Below are positions 50,289-57,255 of a stretch of 64,000 bases of DNA, in pieces. Position numbers and translations under genes: made by a program. This DNA comes from Paracholeplasma manati (lineage in GTDB: Bacteria > Bacillota_I > Bacilli_A > Acholeplasmatales > UBA5453). The notes under the pieces were generated by a model. It ran no database searches, had not been told where the DNA came from, and was given only the letters and a program-made list of their open reading frames with translations. The DNA lies in the NCBI RefSeq assembly GCF_025742995.1, contig NZ_JAOVQM010000002.1:248001-312000 (forward strand). The letters run 5' to 3'. Within the stretch, counting starts at the first letter, position 1. Each line of letters begins with the position of its first letter.

Positions 50289-51448
50289 AAAAACCGAATG
50301 GCGCGTTATTTTGGCCGCTCGGTGGATTATTGAAACTATACGCATTCGGTAAAGGCCAAAGAATCATCCATAAAGATACCATCACCGGACCTGCCATCAC
50401 GTTATCTAACCATACCTCGTTTTACGATTTCATCTACACAACCACTGCTTTATACCCTAAAAGAATGAACTATTTGGCGGCACATAAAATGTTTTTTGAT
50501 CCGCTATTAGGCCCCTTCTTAAGGTTATCTAGGGCCATCCCTAAAGCCTTATTACAACCAGACGCTGTCGCGACTTTAAAAGCACTGCGTGTCCTTAAGA
50601 ATAAAGGCATTTTATCGATTTTTCCCGAGGGTCAAATCTCCCCTTCAGGTAGGTTCATGAAACCGACCTTCTCAGTCGCGAAACTCATTAAAAAAGCCAA
50701 AGTCGATGTGTTTATTGTCAAACACCAATTTCCTTATTTGGTAAACCCACCTTGGACGAAAAAAACATTCAGAGGTCGAATCGATACACAAGTGGTCAAG
50801 TTGTTTGGTCCAAAAGACATTGAACAGTTATCTGAACAAGCGATATATGAAGCAGTACAAAAAGCATTATATCACAGCCCTTATGAGGATAATTTGATCA
50901 AACAATATACCTATAAATTAAACGACATTCATGGGTTAGAACATGTTTTAACGGAATGTCCACATTGTCATCAAACAGGGTTAATTTCAAACCAGCACCA
51001 ACTCAATTGTCCACATTGTCAACAGTCGTTTAAGTATGATCGATATGGCCGAATTGATGGCACAGGTGTCGATGTCCTCTATGAAGCCCAAAGACAACGA
51101 CTCATCGAAACAGTAAAACAAAACCCAAATTATACCCTTCAAAGTCCAGTGCGGTTAGAAGGCTATCAAGACAAACACGTGAAAACGATTGGTGAAGGTC
51201 AGTTGACACTGAATAAATCAGGGTATCATTTTGTGGGACACGTCTTAGATAAAGAAACCACCTATCATTTTGATGTCAAAGATGTCCCAACATGTCCATC
51301 CGATATCGGTATCAACATTCAAATTTATGAAGGGTATGAACTCTACCAGTTCGTCTTTAGTGACCCTTATCTACCGACCCAATTTGTCTTATTGGGCGAA
51401 GTATTACACGAAGACTATGTCCAAACCCATACCGGAGGTAACGTATGA
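50285..51448 (+). CDS. PlsC-type acyltransferase with C-terminal zinc ribbon
   Basis: 387 residues. Residues about 30-200 are a lysophosphatidate-acyltransferase-like domain: catalytic NHTSFYD (H-x4-D), then FPEGQISPSG. After it comes a zinc ribbon with two CPHC knuckles (residues about 219-248: CPHCHQTG and CPHCQQSFKYD) and a beta-rich tail. The combination is unusual; plain PlsC enzymes end near residue 240. It would acylate a glycerolipid or glycolipid at the membrane. ATGA overlaps with the transporter gene before and the YdhG-like gene after. Confidence 0.85.
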   Translation: MKKPNGALFWPLGGLLKLYAFGKGQRIIHKDTITGPAITLSNHTSFYDFIYTTTALYPKRMNYLAAHKMFFDPLLGPFLRLSRAIPKALLQPDAVATLKALRVLKNKGILSIFPEGQISPSGRFMKPTFSVAKLIKKAKVDVFIVKHQFPYLVNPPWTKKTFRGRIDTQVVKLFGPKDIEQLSEQAIYEAVQKALYHSPYEDNLIKQYTYKLNDIHGLEHVLTECPHCHQTGLISNQHQLNCPHCQQSFKYDRYGRIDGTGVDVLYEAQRQRLIETVKQNPNYTLQSPVRLEGYQDKHVKTIGEGQLTLNKSGYHFVGHVLDKETTYHFDVKDVPTCPSDIGINIQIYEGYELYQFVFSDPYLPTQFVLLGEVLHEDYVQTHTGGNV

Positions 51449-51777
51449 CTGTAGATCAATATATAGAAAATCTACCCGAACCACAACAATCCATCATGGC
51501 GGAAATCAGACGACTGATCAAAGCTGCTTTTCCAAAAGCCAAAGAAGCATTGTCTTATGGGGTACCTGCATTCAAATATGACAAAGCATTCTTTTATTAT
51601 GGCGCATTCAAAGCCCATGTGAGTGTGTTTCCACCGCTCACTTCAGATGAGGCCTTACAAGCAAAGACCAAACCTTATCAAAATGAAAAAGGCAATCTCC
51701 TATTTAAGATCAATCAACCCATACCTTATGAATTGATTGTAGAGGTTGCGAAAGCATTGGAAAAACAATACACCTAA
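51445..51777 (+). CDS. YdhG-like DUF1801 protein
   Basis: 110 residues of the DUF1801/YdhG fold, structurally like a frataxin-type iron chaperone: VDQYIENLPEPQQSIMAEIRRLIKAAFPKAKEALSYGVPAFKYDKAFFYYGAFKAHVSVFPP. Overlaps the acyltransferase gene by ATGA. The family's role is largely unknown; the iron-chaperone idea comes from fold similarity. Confidence 0.88.
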   Translation: MTVDQYIENLPEPQQSIMAEIRRLIKAAFPKAKEALSYGVPAFKYDKAFFYYGAFKAHVSVFPPLTSDEALQAKTKPYQNEKGNLLFKINQPIPYELIVEVAKALEKQYT

Positions 51778-51782
51778 AAAAG

Positions 51783-51820
51783 AACCCAAAACATTCAAGT
51801 GTTTTGGGTTAGTTTTTTTC
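51783..51820. terminator. Bidirectional terminator between YdhG-like and lipoprotein genes
   Basis: AACCCAAAACA/TGTTTTGGGTT, an 11-bp perfect stem followed by TAGTTTTTTT. It overlaps the 3' end of the minus-strand lipoprotein gene. Confidence 0.86.
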
Positions 51821-52498
51821 ATGAATTGCTCTGATATGATTATAAGCCGTTTCGATTTGATTTAATTGGGATTCATTGAAATGATTTGGATTGAGTAAAT
51901 CTATAAAGGTTTGAAAATCCGATGTTTGAATGATGAATCCTGGGTGATCATACATAAAATCACTGTAGACGTCTTGGAAGAAACGTAACCCTTGGTAATC
52001 ATCTTCAGACAACGTGATGGATAATCGGTATTCGATGTATGCACGTTTGGAAACCGTCGGTGAGCTTTGAGTTTCTTTATACGTTGTGATTTCAGATTGA
52101 ATGGTATTGAAGGTCACCACATCGTTGATGGACATCGCGATGCCTGCAGCATCAAAATACTGTTTGAGTTCGGAACTGCTCAATCTGAATAACCCAGCCA
52201 TCGAAACATGCTGACTCATCGAAATGCTGTAGAGGGTCTGCATGAACGCTAAATAAATGGCTTCATCGGTTGGATTCGGATTTTCTGCATGCATCCGATA
52301 CAATAAAATGAAATCGTCTGCTGGGTTACCCGTTTGATATAAAATATCGTGTTCGGAGGTATTGGTGAATGTCATCGATAACTCATTATAATAGAGCGGT
52401 GCGTCAAAACTCACGGCTTCATCCATTGGAGCCATGGCACACGCCTGTAACAAAAAGACACCGATCAACAGGACGATTATCAGGATTGATTTTTTCAT
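51809..52498 (-). CDS. Small lipoprotein, probable target of the adjacent two-component system
   Basis: About 229 residues. Lipoprotein signal with lipobox LQAC near residue 20, then a mostly helical extracytoplasmic part without recognised motifs. GAGGAGGTG before ATG 52498 decides the start over an upstream codon at 52525. The promoter region carries two TTGTCA boxes 11 bp apart plus TATGAT, the same arrangement as upstream of the DUF4349 gene, so the response regulator encoded next door probably controls it. Unknown family. Confidence 0.75.
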   Translation of the reverse strand: MKKSILIIVLLIGVFLLQACAMAPMDEAVSFDAPLYYNELSMTFTNTSEHDILYQTGNPADDFILLYRMHAENPNPTDEAIYLAFMQTLYSISMSQHVSMAGLFRLSSSELKQYFDAAGIAMSINDVVTFNTIQSEITTYKETQSSPTVSKRAYIEYRLSITLSEDDYQGLRFFQDVYSDFMYDHPGFIIQTSDFQTFIDLLNPNHFNESQLNQIETAYNHIRAIHEKN

Positions 52499-52520
52499 GA
52501 GACACACCTCCTCTGTTTGT

Positions 52521-52554
52521 ATCATACCAAATGGTTATGACAAAATTATGACAA
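52521..52554 (-). promoter_or_regulatory. Lipoprotein promoter with two 11-bp-phased TTGTCA boxes
   Basis: Minus strand: TTGTCA (52554-52549) and TTGTCA (52543-52538), 11 bp apart start to start, then 11 bases, then -10 TATGAT (52526-52521) preceded by TGG. The boxes occupy the -35 region, typical for an OmpR/PhoB-class activator. Confidence 0.72.
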
Positions 52555-52559
52555 AGCTT

Positions 52560-53963
52560 TTATTTAAGTGAAATCAATACTTTAAAGACCACATCACCAG
52601 CATCATTGAATAATTTGTAAGGATAACCATACAAATCACAAATTTGTTTGACGATGAATAAGCCTAAACCAGAACCTTTTTCTTGTTGGGTATTTAAGCG
52701 GTAGAAGGAGTCAAACAATTTTGTCAACTCTGCTTCCGGGAGTGATCCTTTATTTCGGATGACCAACACATACCCATTGGATTGGATAGAACCATCGATT
52801 TTCACCCAAGGTTCTGTGGTATAGGATAACGCATTTTTAACCAAATTGGTGACGAGAATGTTCAACAACTCTTCACTCATCCAGAGTGATGCAGGTTCTA
52901 AGTTTTTTTGAATCTTGATTTTCTTTTGTTTTGCGAGTTCTTCAAGGGGTTGTAAAATGGTATGGATAAATGCGCTACTGACCACATCGTGGTCGGTTTT
53001 TTTATCTTCTAATCTTAACGTATAGGTGAGGTCTTGGGTGATGGTAGAAATCGATTCGATTTGTTTTAAGAGTTCCTTTAAATAGGTCTCTTTATCTTTA
53101 TATCGACCGACACCATCAATCATCCCTTCAATCATGCCCTTCATGACCGCGAGTGGGGTCTTGATTTCATGGTTGATGGTCATGATCAATTGTTTTTTCT
53201 TTTCTTCTTGAGCCTTTTCATAGTCGATATCGGAAGATAACTTTTGATTGGCTTCTTGGAGTTCTGAAAATGCTTTTTTCAAATGAAAGGTCAATTCATT
53301 GAGTGACGTCACCAAGTCTCTGAATTCATCTTGACGTTTGAGTTTGAGGTTTTGATTGAAATCCAAATTCGATAACCCTTTGGCGTATGCCCCAATTTGT
53401 TGGATGGGTTTAACGACACTTTTTGAAATGATGAAGGACAATAATACGATCGCGATGAAGACAATGATGGATTGAGTGATGTTGATGTTATTCAGTACTT
53501 GATCCACGTTTTGTAAGGATTGGATTCGTGTGGAAACAATTAAGTAGTCGTCAAATTCAAATTGATAGATGTAATTGATTTGGTAGATATCATCTTGTAA
53601 ATCCACATAATAAATCAATGAACCCTCTTGGATGGCTTCTTCACTATCATAGATCCCAATAACAAAATCGAGAATATTGTCATTGGTTAAGAATGTCGGT
53701 CCAATCGAAGCGGTGATGGTTTGGTTTTGATAACGGATAAAGGCAGTTTCACTCGATAAATCCATCAAACTGGTATCTTCGAGTGAAGTCCCTTGTTTGA
53801 GCGTACTTGCGTTAGAAAGAATGTTTTGTTTAACCCCATCGATGTTTTTTTCGATATACATCGGTGAAAAACGGGTGTAGCTATAATACATGCTACCGAT
53901 GAAGACCAATGAAAAAGAGATCAACAACATGAGAAATGTTTTAACAAACAGATTGATTTTCAT
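52560..53963 (-). CDS. Sensor histidine kinase
   Basis: 467 residues. N-terminal membrane helix (about 8-28), extracytoplasmic sensor domain (30-160), second helix (165-185), HAMP (about 180-235), then HisKA with phospho-acceptor His265 in MTINHEIKTPLAVMKG. The ATPase domain has the N box (NILVTNLVKNALSYT) and GSGLGLFIVKQI. It phosphorylates the response regulator encoded 17 bases upstream. The D box (G1) looks degenerate (VIRNKGSLPE in place of DNG), as in several Firmicute kinases, but is probably functional. Signal unknown; flanking targets suggest envelope stress. Confidence 0.93.
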   Translation of the reverse strand: MKINLFVKTFLMLLISFSLVFIGSMYYSYTRFSPMYIEKNIDGVKQNILSNASTLKQGTSLEDTSLMDLSSETAFIRYQNQTITASIGPTFLTNDNILDFVIGIYDSEEAIQEGSLIYYVDLQDDIYQINYIYQFEFDDYLIVSTRIQSLQNVDQVLNNINITQSIIVFIAIVLLSFIISKSVVKPIQQIGAYAKGLSNLDFNQNLKLKRQDEFRDLVTSLNELTFHLKKAFSELQEANQKLSSDIDYEKAQEEKKKQLIMTINHEIKTPLAVMKGMIEGMIDGVGRYKDKETYLKELLKQIESISTITQDLTYTLRLEDKKTDHDVVSSAFIHTILQPLEELAKQKKIKIQKNLEPASLWMSEELLNILVTNLVKNALSYTTEPWVKIDGSIQSNGYVLVIRNKGSLPEAELTKLFDSFYRLNTQQEKGSGLGLFIVKQICDLYGYPYKLFNDAGDVVFKVLISLK

Positions 53964-53980
53964 GGTGACCTCCTTATCGT

Positions 53981-54649
53981 TTATTTTTCGAATTTATAGC
54001 CGGATTTATACACGGTTTTAATATAATCGGCTGCGTTACCGAGTTTTTGTCTGAGTCGTTTGATGTGGGTATCCACGGTGCGATCATACCCAAAATAGTC
54101 GTAACCCCAAACGAGGTTCAATAAATCTTCACGCGTGTAGACGCGTCCTATATTTTGAATGAAGAGTGAGAACAATTCCCATTCTTTTTTGTTGAGTTCA
54201 ATTGGGACTTGATCAACCAGTATTTTATACTGTTCAAAATTGTACTGGATGATACCATAATTCGATAACGTCTCAGGCGTCTCTTTTTGATACCGCGCTA
54301 AGACCGCTTCGATTTTCTTTAAGACAATCTTTGGGCTGTAAGGTTTTGAAATGTAATCATCGATGCCAAGCGCATAGCCTTTGAGCTGGTTTTCCTCATC
54401 GCTTAACGCTGACAACATTAAAATCGGTACAGAGGATTGTTTTCGAATGGCTTTACCAATCTCAAACCCACCCACATGTGGCAACATGACATCGAGAAGC
54501 ACCAAATCAAAGACTTGATTTTGAATGCTATTTAACGCATCTAAACCATCATAGATTTGGGTGATTTTCGCATTCGGATAGGCATCGATTAAATAATCGT
54601 GCAATAAATCATTCAAATGCTTTTCATCTTCAACAACGAGTATTTGCAT
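53981..54649 (-). CDS. OmpR/PhoB-family response regulator
   Basis: 222 residues. Receiver domain with acidic pocket (VVEDE), phospho-acceptor Asp53 in LVLLDVMLPHVGG, and Lys in YISKPYSPK. Winged-helix DNA-binding domain at about 130-222 with REDLLNLVWGYDYFGYDRTVDTHIKRLRQKLG. The ATG at 54649 follows AAAAGGAGACG. First gene of the kinase operon. This class binds direct repeats about 11 bp apart, as found at both neighbouring promoters. Confidence 0.95.
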   Translation of the reverse strand: MQILVVEDEKHLNDLLHDYLIDAYPNAKITQIYDGLDALNSIQNQVFDLVLLDVMLPHVGGFEIGKAIRKQSSVPILMLSALSDEENQLKGYALGIDDYISKPYSPKIVLKKIEAVLARYQKETPETLSNYGIIQYNFEQYKILVDQVPIELNKKEWELFSLFIQNIGRVYTREDLLNLVWGYDYFGYDRTVDTHIKRLRQKLGNAADYIKTVYKSGYKFEK

Positions 54650-54724
54650 AGAATCGTCTCCTTTTAGGAACCTTTCTTTAATGATAACATAAATCATTTA
54701 TATTCTAAACGTCATTCATTCACT

Positions 54725-54780
54725 TTGTCACAACATTGTCATAAGATATTCAAAGATTTGACACAACTTTTCTCTATACT
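54725..54780 (+). promoter_or_regulatory. DUF4349/VWA operon promoter with four 11-bp-phased boxes
   Basis: Boxes start at 54725 (TTGTCA), 54736 (TTGTCA), 54747 (TATTCA, degenerate) and 54758 (TTGACA), exactly 11 bp apart. The -10 TATACT (54775-54780) lies 11 bases after the last box, as at the lipoprotein promoter. No standard -35 is present at 17 bp, which fits an activator-dependent promoter. The array also lies upstream of the divergent regulator gene (extended -10 TGTTATCAT at 54689-54681). Confidence 0.75.
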
Positions 54781-54812
54781 TTAGGTGTGAAAAGCAGAAA
54801 AGAGGGTCTTGT

Positions 54813-55613
54813 ATGAAAAAAGTGATGTTGTTCTTGGGATTGGTCTTATTGAGTCTATCGCTAATTGGGTGTAGTGAAGCGTATGAACCAGGGGAAGATC
54901 TTTCACCAGAAAATGAATCCTCACAAGTATTAACCGCTTCAATGAGAAAAATCATTTATCGAGTCGATATTGGTATCAAAGCGAAACAATTGTTACCCTT
55001 ATACGATGAATTGATGGATCTATTGAATCCCGATGAATGGATTGAATCACAACAAGTCGGTACCCAAAGTGGTCAACTTGTATTAAGAATCAAAACCGAA
55101 CGTTTACAAGCCTTTATTTCAGGGTTAAGAAGTTCATACGAAGTGACTTACTTCAATACAAGTTCTCGTGATGTATCGGTCAACTATTACAACAATCAAG
55201 CTAATATTGAAGCTTATGAAGCAGAACAAGCGCGATTGATTGAACTCTTTGAAACCGCCAGTATTTCCGAACAAATTCTCATCAATCAACGCTTATCGAT
55301 CATTGAAGCTGAGTTGAGAAGTTTAACCTCCGATACAAATGAAATCGATGGGTTGATTGAATACAGTGTGGTTAATATCTATTTAAACGCAACCGCTCCA
55401 TACCAAACTCTCAACTTTGGTCAAAAAGTCAATCGTGCCTTTACCGGTGGTATCGATGCTTTTGTAATGGTCATTGAAACACTATTTCTCGCATTCTTAA
55501 GCTTATTACCATTCCTAGTCGTCATTGTACCTTCGGTCTTTGGCATACTTTATATCAACAAACGCAACTATCAAAAACGTCTGGCGAGACGACAACAAGC
55601 ACGCAATCGATGA
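54813..55613 (+). CDS. DUF4349-domain lipoprotein
   Basis: 266 residues. Lipoprotein signal with lipobox LIGC (Cys20). The DUF4349 domain covers about residues 45-250: RKIIYRVDIGIKAKQLLPLYDELMDLL, VLRIKTERLQAFISGLR, a helical coiled segment (NQANIEAYEAEQARLIELFETA, then INQRLSIIEAELRSL) and a C-terminal membrane helix (225-248). The basic tail is cytoplasmic. Function unknown; often linked to envelope stress. First gene under the phased-box promoter, 9 bases before the VWA gene. Confidence 0.88.
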   Translation: MKKVMLFLGLVLLSLSLIGCSEAYEPGEDLSPENESSQVLTASMRKIIYRVDIGIKAKQLLPLYDELMDLLNPDEWIESQQVGTQSGQLVLRIKTERLQAFISGLRSSYEVTYFNTSSRDVSVNYYNNQANIEAYEAEQARLIELFETASISEQILINQRLSIIEAELRSLTSDTNEIDGLIEYSVVNIYLNATAPYQTLNFGQKVNRAFTGGIDAFVMVIETLFLAFLSLLPFLVVIVPSVFGILYINKRNYQKRLARRQQARNR

Positions 55614-55622
55614 GGTGAAATC

Positions 55623-57134
55623 ATGAAAAAAGCATTGTTAGGTGTACTAATTGCATTGTTATTTACATTGTCTGGCTGTGGAGCTTATGGACCATATGAG
55701 GATTATCCAAGTTATCAAAATGGTGAAACCTATAGTGAAATCACAGAAAATCCATTTATCCGTACCATGGATATGCCAGTATCGACCTTTTCAGTCGATG
55801 TCGATACGGCATCTTATTCCAACATTAGACGAATGATTCAAGATGGCTATTTGCCAGAAAAAGACGCGGTTCGAATTGAAGAAATGGTCAATTACTTCCA
55901 ATACGACATCGCTGGAACAACCGAAAATGAGAAGATCCATATCCATTCCGAATACAGTTACGCCCCTTGGGCACCGGAACATGGACTACTTATGGTCGGT
56001 TTAAAAACCCAAGACATCGAATACAATACATCCTTACCGATGAATTTGGTTTTCCTCATTGACGTCTCAGGCAGTATGTATTCAAGCGACAAATTACCGT
56101 TACTCAAACAGTCCTTAGGTATTTTAGTAGAAAACTTAAGACCCACTGACCGTATTTCCATTGTGACGTATGCAGGGTCTGCAAAAATAGCATTAGAAGG
56201 TGGCGACGCCACGGAACAAGCTGACATTTTGTCGGTGATTCAAGGTCTGGAAGCTGGTGGGTCAACCGCTGGGGCTTCCGGGATATCATTGGCGTATGAA
56301 GTCGCTAGCAGAAATTTTATCGATGGTGGTAACAACCGCATCATTCTTGCTACCGATGGTGACTTCAACGTTGGTATGAACTCCGTCTCAGATTTAGAAG
56401 ACTTCATAGAATCCAAAAAAGCCACCGGTGTGTTCTTCAGTGTCTTAGGGTTTGGTACCGGCAACATCCGTGATGACATCATGGAATCCTTAGCCGATCA
56501 CGGCAATGGTGTTTATTATTACATTGACTCCATCAAAGAAGCCGAAAAGGTATTCATCCATCAACTCGGTGGATCGATGATCATGGTTGCGAAAGACGTC
56601 AAACTTCAAATCGAATTTAACCCAGTTTTAGTTAAAGGGTACCGTTTGATTGGATATGAAAACCGTGTGTTGGATTATGACGATTTTCAAAATGATTTTA
56701 AAGATGCCGGTGACATGGGTGCTGGTCATGTGGTGATTGCGTTTTATGAAATCATCCATGCAGATTCAGATGAAACCATTCCTAGTTTAACCTTTGATCC
56801 TGTAGAAGTTTTAAAATACACAGGAGAAAACCATTTAGATGAATTATTGACCCTATCCATTCGTTATAAAGAACCGACCGATGATACGTCGATGTTGATT
56901 GAAAAAATCATCTTAGGCAGCACATATACAGACACCTATTCAACAGAATTTGGTTTCGCCAGTGCCGTGGTTGAGTTCGGATTACTCTTAAGAAATTCTA
57001 TTTATAAATCGAATGCAAGTTATACCGCAGTCATTGAACGGGCCACCCTCGCTTTGGATTTTGACCCTCACGACTACCGTAGCGAATTCATTGAACTCGT
57101 GATGGCTGCGAAAAACTTAAGTTATAAAGACTAA
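55623..57134 (+). CDS. VWA-domain lipoprotein (YfbK-like)
   Basis: 503 residues. Lipoprotein signal with lipobox LSGC. The N-terminal YfbK-type region (about 50-135: DVDTASYSNIRRMIQDGYLPEKDAVRIEEMVNYF) leads into a von Willebrand factor A domain with an intact MIDAS (LIDVSGSMYSS), then DRISIVTYAG and ILATDGDFNVGMNS. A C-terminal DUF3520-like part (about 330-500) follows. The domain binds Mg2+ and protein partners at the cell surface. Co-transcribed with the DUF4349 gene under the two-component system. Confidence 0.92.
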   Translation: MKKALLGVLIALLFTLSGCGAYGPYEDYPSYQNGETYSEITENPFIRTMDMPVSTFSVDVDTASYSNIRRMIQDGYLPEKDAVRIEEMVNYFQYDIAGTTENEKIHIHSEYSYAPWAPEHGLLMVGLKTQDIEYNTSLPMNLVFLIDVSGSMYSSDKLPLLKQSLGILVENLRPTDRISIVTYAGSAKIALEGGDATEQADILSVIQGLEAGGSTAGASGISLAYEVASRNFIDGGNNRIILATDGDFNVGMNSVSDLEDFIESKKATGVFFSVLGFGTGNIRDDIMESLADHGNGVYYYIDSIKEAEKVFIHQLGGSMIMVAKDVKLQIEFNPVLVKGYRLIGYENRVLDYDDFQNDFKDAGDMGAGHVVIAFYEIIHADSDETIPSLTFDPVEVLKYTGENHLDELLTLSIRYKEPTDDTSMLIEKIILGSTYTDTYSTEFGFASAVVEFGLLLRNSIYKSNASYTAVIERATLALDFDPHDYRSEFIELVMAAKNLSYKD

Positions 57135-57207
57135 GTCTCCATATCTATTCATCCTGTTCTACTTAGTCTACCCAAAAGTGATGTCGCACCCCTGACATCG
57201 CTTTTTG
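57129..57207 (+). terminator. Terminator region after VWA gene
   Basis: Two inverted repeats: GACTAAGT with ACTTAGTC (57129-57168, 24-base loop) and AAAAGTGATGTC with GACATCGCTTTT (57174-57205, one G-U). The second ends in a T run and is the likely terminator. Confidence 0.75.
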
Positions 57208-57255
57208 GATTTATTATGGTATTTATGGGTTATAATTGAAGGTGGAAGTGATACT

